Origin: Reclinomonas americana ATCC 50394
Taxonomy: Eukaryota > Jakobida > Jakobea > Jakobida
Assembly: GCA_048213135.1 (NCBI GenBank)
Contig: PS015395.1
Location: forward strand, 24,359-48,524
Reading direction: 5' to 3'
DNA: 24,166 nt
The notes beneath the pieces were generated by a model that ran no database searches, had not been told where the DNA came from, and worked only from the letters and a program-made list of their open reading frames with translations. Shown here piece after piece: positions 18,068 to 24,166 of this stretch; position 1 is the stretch's first letter; each line of letters starts with the position of its first letter. Made by a program: the position numbers and the translations under genes.

Positions 18068-21000
18068 TCATACCGGGGACTCTACTGTCGTTGTGCTGTT
18101 GATGCTGCCGACGGTCTGCAACGACACGTCGCTGCCGGGGGCTGCAGAGGGGAGAAGGATGAGGAAGTGGGAAGCGAGAAGAGGAGTTCAGTAGAGCACG
18201 CACTGTCACTTGGCGTCGGCTTCAAGGCAGCGGTGTCGACAGCTTGTTTCTCTTGCTTGGAGGCGCGGAAATCGGCGTAGTTGAAGACGATGATGCCGAA
18301 GACGATGAGGCCGAAGGCGATGAAGAATAGGGCGGTCGGCTATGATGGGGAAGGGAAAGTGAGGCAATGAGGGAAAGGGAATAGGAAAGGGGAAAGGGAA
18401 GGGAAAGGAGGAGGGAAGCAAGAGCCGAAGAGGGAAGTAAGAAGAGAAGGCAGAGGTGACGACATCGTGATGCAAGAGCGACAGGAAGATGTAAAAGGCA
18501 TAGGTGAAGAGAATTACCCACTATAAGGGGTCAGAAGGCGAGGACCAAGAAGCGGCTAATGATCAAGCAGCGGAAAGAGCGAGAAAAGGAGCGCAAGGGG
18601 AAAGAAGGAAAGAAGGAAAGCGCGGCAAGTAGTGATGCCAGAGCCACAGGAAAAATGGAAAAAAAAAGAGGAAAACAATGAGCCGCTGCAATCAGAAGCG
18701 ATCAATGATGCAGTAACGGAAAGGGTGAGAAGAGCCACAGGAAAAAATGGAAAAAGAAGGTAGGCGAAGAGAATGAGCCACTGCAAGCAGCAGCAACCAA
18801 TGATGCAGTAATGAAAAGGGTGAGAAGAGGAGGGCATATGGAAAGAAGGAAGAAAAGCGCGACGGGAAGTTATGCAAGAGCCACAGGAAAAATGGAAAAA
18901 AGATGGGCGAAGAGAATGAGCCCCTGCAAGCACTGCCCAATCTTCCAAGGTATATCTCTCTCGTTCTCTCCTCTCCCTCTCAATTTCTTTCTCTGTCTGT
19001 CTGAACTTTTCTCTTTTCTTCCACAACTCACACCTCCTTATCTATTATCCTCCCTCACTCTCTTCCTTGCCGGCTTTTCTGTCCCTCGCTCTATCGCTCT
19101 CCCTCTCATTTCTTCCACACCCCCTCTCTCCAATCTTCTTCAACTCACCCTATCCCTCCTTATATCCTCCTTCTCATTCGCCTTCGCTCTTCCCTTTCTC
19201 ACTATGCCTTCTGCCCACTCAGTTTCTCTCTCTCTCTCTCTCTCTCTCTCCCTCTCCCTCCCACTCTTTACCCCATGCCCTTTCCCTCTCATTCTCCCTC
19301 CCTCCCTTCCCTCCCTTCTCTCCCCCACCACTCACCCTGTAATCAAACAGCGCATACCCGACCACCACCGCCCACACATCCGACGTGAGAAAGTTGAGGT
19401 TCATAAACGTGGCCGAGCTCCGCGACAGCAGGGTCGGCGTCAACGAGTACAACAGGAACAGGCATCCCGCATAACCAAACAGCAGCAGCACTGCATCGAC
19501 AGGCACGTCAGCGACAGAGACAAGAACTTTGCAACCAATCCCCCTTCACCATTCTTGGTCGACCACACAATCGTCGCAATCTCCTGTCGCTCGAGCACCG
19601 CGAGTTGCACGCCGCTCAGCAGCGCACCAAAGAAACCGAGCATGGCCAGGAACTCGATCTTGTCGAAGCGCTTGACAATGGCCTCCTCGCACACGTTGGA
19701 GACGGCGTACAGAAAGGCGCCAATGAGGCACAGGGCGTCGCCGAGGATGACGTTGGAGCCCTCGTTGGTGTGGTTGCCGCCGCTGCGGTCGTAGTCGCTA
19801 AAGACCAGCGTCACGAGGCCACCCATGCAGACCACCACGCCGACAAAGTGGAGGAGGCGGTAGCGCGAGCGGAGGAAGATGAAGGAGAGTACCATGACGG
19901 AGGGAATGGTGAAGCAGTCCAGGAGTTGCACGGAGGTGATGGTGGTGTATTGGTAGGCCTTGACCACGGCGTAGTTGGCCTGAAGAGGGAAGGGGGAGAA
20001 AAGGGGAAGGGTGAGAAGGAGGAAAAGGAAAGGGGACTTGGGAAGGGAGAGGGGAGAGGGGGTAAAGGGGGGAGAGGAAAAAGAGAAAGGTGAGAGAGAA
20101 GAGGCCAGTGAGGAAAACGGCAAGAAGGGATGGAAACGAGAAAAGGGAAAGAGATGGGAGGAGCAAGAGAGAGAGAGAGAGAGAGAGAGATAGAAAGCGA
20201 GAGGGCGGTGAGAGACGAAACGAGAAGGAAGCAGCGAGAGAAATGATGGAAGAGCAATACAAGAGAGCGATGAGAGCGCGAAAGCGATTGTGGAAGATGA
20301 TAATGCATGTGCGTCTGCGTGTGTGTGCGAGAGAGATAGAGATCGAGAGTGAAGAGTACTGTTGCAGGAAGAGGAAGGAATGAGGTCGGAGCTGAATAAT
20401 AGTTGCGGATTCGGGGCGTGCGCGACACGGAGATTCAAGACGAACACGGTAAAGAGGCAGAGTGCGTATCACTGCAGAGGGGTGGCCATCACCAAAGATA
20501 AAAAGCCCAATGAGGCAGAGAATCGAAAAGAACATGACAAGAAAGAGACAGAGAGGCAAGGCTGTCGACGGGAGCGGCAAAGTGGACGAAGGCGATCAAG
20601 AGCAAGGTGCAGAAGAGAGTGGATGTCAGGCGAGACAAAGGGTGGTGAAGAAGCAGGGCCAGCGACTGACGCAGAGAACCGAGAAAGAAGACGAACAAGC
20701 AAGAGATACAGAGGTAAGGCCGTCAGCAGGAGTAGCAGGGAAGAGGACAAGAGCGATCAAGAGCCCGGCAGAGAGGCGAATAAGTGAAAAGGAAGGAAAT
20801 GAACGACGATTGAAAACGTGAGCGAGACAGAGAGACTCGAGGAAGAACATGACAAGTAAGCGACAGAGAGGCAAGGCCGTCGAGAGGAGCAGGAAGGTGG
20901 ACAAGAGCGATCACAAGCCCAACGAGTGGAGACAGAAGATGCCAATCGAGAGACTGAGAGAGGCGAAGAATAAGAAGTGGAGGGAGAGAGAATTGAGAAA

Positions 21001-21524
21001 GAGAGAGAGAGAGAGAGGAGGACGCCAGTCAGAGATCAGCACGAGAAAAAGAGAGAGAAGAGAGCGAACAAAAGCCCAAATGCAGCTCCCACCCAATCAA
21101 TCACTCACATCTCACTCACCTCCACATCACACACCGCCAACAACGCATACTTCCACCACGCCACAGACAAGCTCCACACAGAGACATGATCCCCATCAGA
21201 AGCATCAGTCACCAGTGTCGACTGATGCACCAGCAGCACATCAGTCTCCTCATTGCTGTTTACGCAACCAGCCACAGCCGCAGCCGCAGCACCGTCTACA
21301 CAAAGAACAGCCTTCCGCTTACTGTTCCGTAGACGCACGCGCTTCACCAGCCACCAGGTACCGTAGACGAGCGTGAGTGCGAGGTAGTGTGCCATGGATT
21401 GTGTGGTCGAGGCGTTTACTCCGTCCAGTGAGAGGTATGTGGAGGTGACGCCGGTGCCAGTTAGGCAGCCGGAGAGCAGCTGTGCGAGGAGGAGGAGGAG
21501 GACCAGCTGGCGAGTGCTGCTCAT
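18068..21524 (-). CDS. SLC35F-type multi-pass membrane transporter
   Basis: Minus-strand exons: 21524-21120, 19979-19550, 19490-19336, 18339-18204 and 18141-18068. All four junctions agree in phase and total 400 codons, giving 399 residues, the usual length for SLC35F1/F2 proteins. The start is ATG at 21524 (MSSTRQLVLL), immediately before TM1. Family signatures are GTGVTSTYL at the end of TM1, LVYGTWWLVKR, VCDVEANYAVVKAYQYTT, FTIPSVMVLS, DALCLIGAFLYAVSNVCEE, LSRSSATFMNLNFLTSD and a final helix ALFFIAFGLIVFGIIVFNY. About ten helices are expected, in the drug/metabolite transporter superfamily. The substrate cannot be predicted from sequence. The ~55-residue loop after LVKR is longer than usual and could contain an in-frame intron (GTGCGT at the Arg-Val junction to CATCAG). 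The tail is Ser/Thr-rich (GSINSTTTVESPV). The last intron is 62 bp. Confidence 0.92.
18340..19335 (-). other. ~1 kb intron of the transporter with tandem paragraphs and (CT)n
   Basis: The intron runs from donor TACAGG/GTGAGT to acceptor CCATCATAG, phase 0. The phrase GCCACAGGAAAAA(A)TGGAAAAA occurs near 18642, 18736 and 18880, followed each time by GAGCC and TGCAA, marking degenerate tandem units of roughly 95-145 bp on the plus strand. The part near the donor is (CT)n and CCCTCCC on the plus strand. No exon recognised. Confidence 0.68.
19980..21119 (-). other. ~1.1 kb intron of the transporter with ~157-bp tandem paragraphs
   Basis: The intron runs from donor GTGGAG/GTGAGTG to acceptor CCCTCTTCAG, phase 0. 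Around 20546, 20703 and 20859 the plus strand repeats the phrase ACAGAGGCAAGGC(T/C)GTC, followed by GGAGC(A/G)G and GAGCGATCA(A/C)(G/A)AGC, with a period of about 156-158 bp. The array is purine-rich on the plus strand and so pyrimidine-rich in the transcript. (GA)n runs occur at 20167-20190 and 21000-21016. No exon recognised inside. Confidence 0.7.
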
Positions 21525-21699
21525 CGTGAGGAGAGACGGAAAAGAGGTGCAGGACACACTGGACATGCATTGATACTGGAAGGGCGTGGAGAAGGAGGCA
21601 GAAGTCACTCTCGGTGCATGCGAGGGAGTAGGAGGCCTTGCATATCCATGCAGCAAATCAGCTGCATGACGATCGTTATGTCGAAAACGTCCATCAGTC

Positions 21700-21845
21700 T
21701 CAATTGACCGTCTCCTTGTTGCCACCCACAGCTGTCTTCCACTTCCTGTTCCACAGATGCATATTGCGCTTCACCAGCCACCAGGTACCGTAGACGAGCG
21801 TCAGTGTGAGGCAGCGTGCCATGGATTGCGTGGTCGATGCGACTC
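21700..21845 (-). pseudogene. Decayed partial duplicate of the transporter's first exon
   Basis: Plus-strand 21767-21843 nearly matches 21340-21415 (CGCTTCACCAGCCACCAGGT, continuing through CCATGGATTG and GTGGTCGA), and weaker similarity extends to about 21728. On the minus strand it reads STTQSMARCLTLTLVYGTWW, then LVKRNMHLWNRKWKT, and stops at 21702-21700. The functional copy reads STTQSMAHYLALTLVYGTWW, then LVKRVRLRN. The duplicate lacks the TM1 segment with GTGVTSTYL and anything after the loop, and lies only ~180 bp upstream of the real start codon. It is most simply a tandem partial exon duplication that has decayed. A spliced upstream exon of the same gene is less likely because the repeated part would be redundant. 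Confidence 0.75.
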
Positions 21846-21955
21846 TGTCTCCCCGAGGCAGGAAGCAGGCTGACAAAACTGCAGAGAGTGATGATTACCA
21901 TTCACAGCTCGCACTTCACTCCTCGTCCACTCCACTGCCTCCCGCCCCTCTGCAC

Positions 21956-23118
21956 TCACAAGTGCTGCGTGCAGGCAGCGGAGACACCCGACGGTGTGGC
22001 TGGCGAGTACGAGCAGTACGTGCACTGTGCACGGCGGCTGGCGTCGAAGCCGGCGAGGTCCATGCGCGCGTGCACAATCAGCAGTTGAGCGTGGCGCACA
22101 AAGCGAGTGAGGTCCTCGGATTTGCTGCTGTCGGTGAAGTAGGAGAAGAGGTCCTGCGAGAGGGGGAAGGGGAAGGGGGAGAAGGGTAAGGGGAAAAGGG
22201 GAAAGGATAGCGAATGAGGTGTAAGGGGAAGAAATGGATAGAAGACGGAGGGGATGGATGAAAGAAACGGAGACACGGTAAGCAATCAGACGAAGAGATC
22301 AAGCAAGAGCACAACCGATAGTAAAGGGGAGGGCAAGTTATGCAACAAGCAATAGTGCACGACTGGCGACAGAGGGCGGCAGAATAACAAGACCTGAGGG
22401 CAAGAGGAAAGAAAGACGAAGGACAGAGAACGCAAGGTGAAAGTGAGTCAAGGGTAAACCGAAGGGAAGCACATGGGAGAAGAGGGCGCGAAAACAGAGA
22501 TAGGAAGAGAACATGAACACTGCAAGACAGTAAATGAAGGGAGAGAGACAGAAGACAGCAAAAACAACAGTGCGCGAGAGACAAGATGATTCCGTGCAAA
22601 AAGCGAAAGAAATGAGACAGCATCGTGGGAGAGTCCCAGCGAAATGCAACGCACCGACGGCACCCCCGAGTCAGGAATCAAGCTCTTGCGGATGGCCTTT
22701 TGGAGTTTGTGGCCCTGGAAGAGACCTGTTGCACACAGCATGAGACCAAGCGCATTCAAGGACTTCCCATGTTAGGCTCACCAATCTTGTCGCTGTCGCG
22801 CAGCTTCGGCAGCAGCGGCTTCAATCGCGTGTGGAACTCCTCAATGTCGATGAATCGAGACGCCGGCACCGAATGGACCTCCGAGGTGTTGAACAAAATG
22901 GTGCCGAAGCTGGCGTGAGGGAGAATGAGAAGGGATGAGAAAACAGAAGATCAGATTTGATCTCTCTCTCTCTCACGCAGTCACTCGGTCTGCACCTCTC
23001 TCTCTCTCGCTCGCTCTCCGTCTCTCTCTCCCTCTCTCTGTCTATCTGTCGCCTCTCGTCTCTCTCCCTCTCCCTCTCTCTGTTATCTGTCTCTCTCCCT
23101 CTCTCTCTTACCTCTCTC

Positions 23119-23151
<33 letters not shown>

Positions 23152-24101
23152 GTCACTCTCTCTGTCTGCCTGTTTGCTTGTCTGTCTGTCTGTATATATC
23201 TCACACACTTCTCTCCAACTCAACCTCTCTCACTCTCTGTGAGTCCGTGTGCCACTCCCTACCCCTCCACGAACCCACACAGAGGCGACGGTCTGATCAG
23301 GTAGCTACCGAGGCCAAACAACTTCAAGAACGGTTCCAAAATCGAGCCTGCCGTCACGGGGAAAAAGTCTGCAACCGAGAAAAAAACGAGAGTGAGTTTG
23401 TTTCACAGTCTCTCTCTGCCAGTCTTTCTGTGTGTGTTTGTGAGCGCAAGCGTGTGTGTATCGATGTGTGCCGCTCTGTACAGAGACTCACTCGAATGGG
23501 TGCTAATTTCACAATCTCTCTGCCTCGCTTTCTGTGAGTGTGAGAGAATACGCATGTGTGTGCGAGTGCGTGCCGCTCTGTATCGAGGCTCACTCGGAGG
23601 CTATTACGCAAAGCCAACAAACACACACCCTCGCTTGCTCGCTCTCTGATGCAGATTCTCATGCACATCCAACAAGCACATGCACATCAGCAGCACACAC
23701 TCTCATTCACCCCCACGCACGAGTTGGAAAAACTTGAAGAAGGCCAAGGAATTCAAGAGGTCGAGGGTCAACTATCTCCCCTCCCTCTCTCGTAATCCCC
23801 TATGCCTCGCTTCCCCCTCCTTCCCCTCACATTCCCCTCCTTTTTCCCCAACCTCACCATCGATGGAAATCTGCCCGCCACTCGCCGCCGACACCGTCTC
23901 CATCAGCTCACACGGATCCAACGAAAATTGCTTCTTGCGGTCCCTCAGCGACTCAATAATCTCGCCCGGCGGCCGCTCCAGCGACAACACCACAATTGGC
24001 ACAGTGGCGTATGCACTGCGCAGCTCCGCCAGGATCTCAGTGAGATCGGGGAATGGGCGGCTGACGCCGAGGGTGACGCCGAGGCGCAGATTGGTGATGC
24101 C
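21956..24101 (-). CDS. Unrecognised multi-exon protein, 3' portion (5' partial)
   Basis: Minus-strand exons: 24101-23858, 23771-23721, 23368-23281, 22909-22782, 22725-22655 and 22153-21956. Phases agree throughout. The third exon is placed with donor CCTCT/GTGTGG, because the nearer CTCG/GTAGCT donor breaks the frame. About 260 residues are visible, ending QHL and TGA at 21958-21956. Notable stretches are ITNLRLGVTLGVSRPFPDL, YATVPIVVLSLERPPGEI, CELMETVSAASGGQISID, RPLEFLGLLQVFPTHFFPVT, FGTILFNTSEVHSVPASRF and DLTRFVRHAQLLIVHARMDL. The even mix of charged helices and hydrophobic strands looks like a folded cytosolic protein. Hydrophobic beta strands and an SGG motif recall a vWA-like edge, but I do not assign a family. 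A GTGAGT overlaps the stop (21959), so splicing beyond it is possible. The 5' exons lie outside the window. Confidence 0.68.
22154..22654 (-). other. Intron of the unrecognised gene, ~500 bp
   Basis: The intron runs from donor CCGTCG/GTGCGTT to acceptor CCCTCTCGCAG, phase 0. The plus strand is purine-rich with GGGGAAGG near the acceptor side. No exon recognised. Confidence 0.65.
22910..23280 (-). other. Intron of the unrecognised gene with (CT)n and (CTGT)n on the plus strand
   Basis: About 370 bp. Positions 22958-23200 are an interrupted (CT)n/(CTGT)n/(CCCTCT) microsatellite on the plus strand, hence GA/ACAG-rich in the transcript. The acceptor CCTCACGCCAG precedes the exon at 22909. Confidence 0.7.
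23369..23720 (-). other. Intron of the unrecognised gene with GT/CA-rich repeats
   Basis: The intron runs from donor CTC/GTGCGTG at 23720 to acceptor GGTTGCAG at 23369, phase 1. The plus strand carries a partly repeated paragraph: TGTGTGTGCG..GAGTGCGTGCCGCTCTGTA near 23550 resembles GTGTGTGTATCGATGTGTGCCGCTCTGTA near 23452, a spacing of about 100 bp. No exon recognised. Confidence 0.6.
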
Positions 24102-24166
24102 CTGCGTGAGACGAATTCAGAAGACATGAACAAACGAGAATGGACCCCTCGCATTCTCTCGTTTCC

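Noticed and set aside
20469-20904. Minus-strand Leu/Ser/Cys-rich frames resembling transmembrane helices
   Set aside because: They lie in the transporter's repeat-filled intron and repeat with the ~157-bp units; pyrimidine-rich DNA always reads as Leu/Ser/Phe.
23041-23200. Possible telomere- or centromere-type satellite in the (CTGT)n/(CT)n tract
   Set aside because: Short, irregular and inside an intron of a coding gene; an ordinary microsatellite.

Overview
This window is nuclear DNA from an intron-rich eukaryote with GC-rich coding exons and long simple-sequence tracts. Six N gaps (2161-2368, 3259-3678, 4508-5127, 8505-8525, 9928-9984, 12995-13877) all sit in or next to simple repeats, as in a draft scaffold. 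No bacterial operon signs, rRNA, tRNA or CRISPR array were seen. The lineage cannot be named from the sequence; a protist-like or other compact eukaryote fits the many 55-85 bp introns. Gene models were built by hand from reading frame, GC-rich third positions, splice motifs and phase agreement between exons.

Layout. (1) 68-7105, minus: one large gene. Its N-terminal two thirds is low-complexity Ser/Thr/His/acidic sequence, and it ends, still open at the window edge, in Ig-like ASH/Hydin-type beta-sandwich repeats. (2) 7106-8504: apparent intergenic DNA dense in short palindromes, with weak candidate exons on the plus strand. (3) 9190-9559 (minus) and 10404-10569 (plus): two complementary parts of a PP2C-type protein phosphatase on opposite strands, around a G-rich 13-bp minisatellite and a gap. 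(4) About 10916-11455: an ~80-bp tandem repeat. (5) 11685-17916, plus: a 15- or 16-exon gene for a ~990-residue protein with a six-kelch beta-propeller, a coiled coil and a novel C-terminal region. (6) 18068-21524, minus: a complete five-exon SLC35F-type membrane transporter of 399 residues. (7) 21700-21845: a decayed partial duplicate of that transporter's first exon. (8) 21956-24101, minus: the 3' part of a gene I do not recognise.

The genes do not form an obvious pathway; they look like neighbouring independent housekeeping or regulatory genes. The most unusual signal is in the splicing. Seven inferred introns in three genes start with the identical heptamer GTTGCGT rather than GTRAGT, and the other donors are mostly GTGAG or GTGCG; none is GTAAGT. 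The second is the split phosphatase, which suggests an inverted contig or a real inversion between (GA)n and (CT)n tracts. Several introns of about 1 kb are made of degenerate tandem repeats with strong purine/pyrimidine strand skew.
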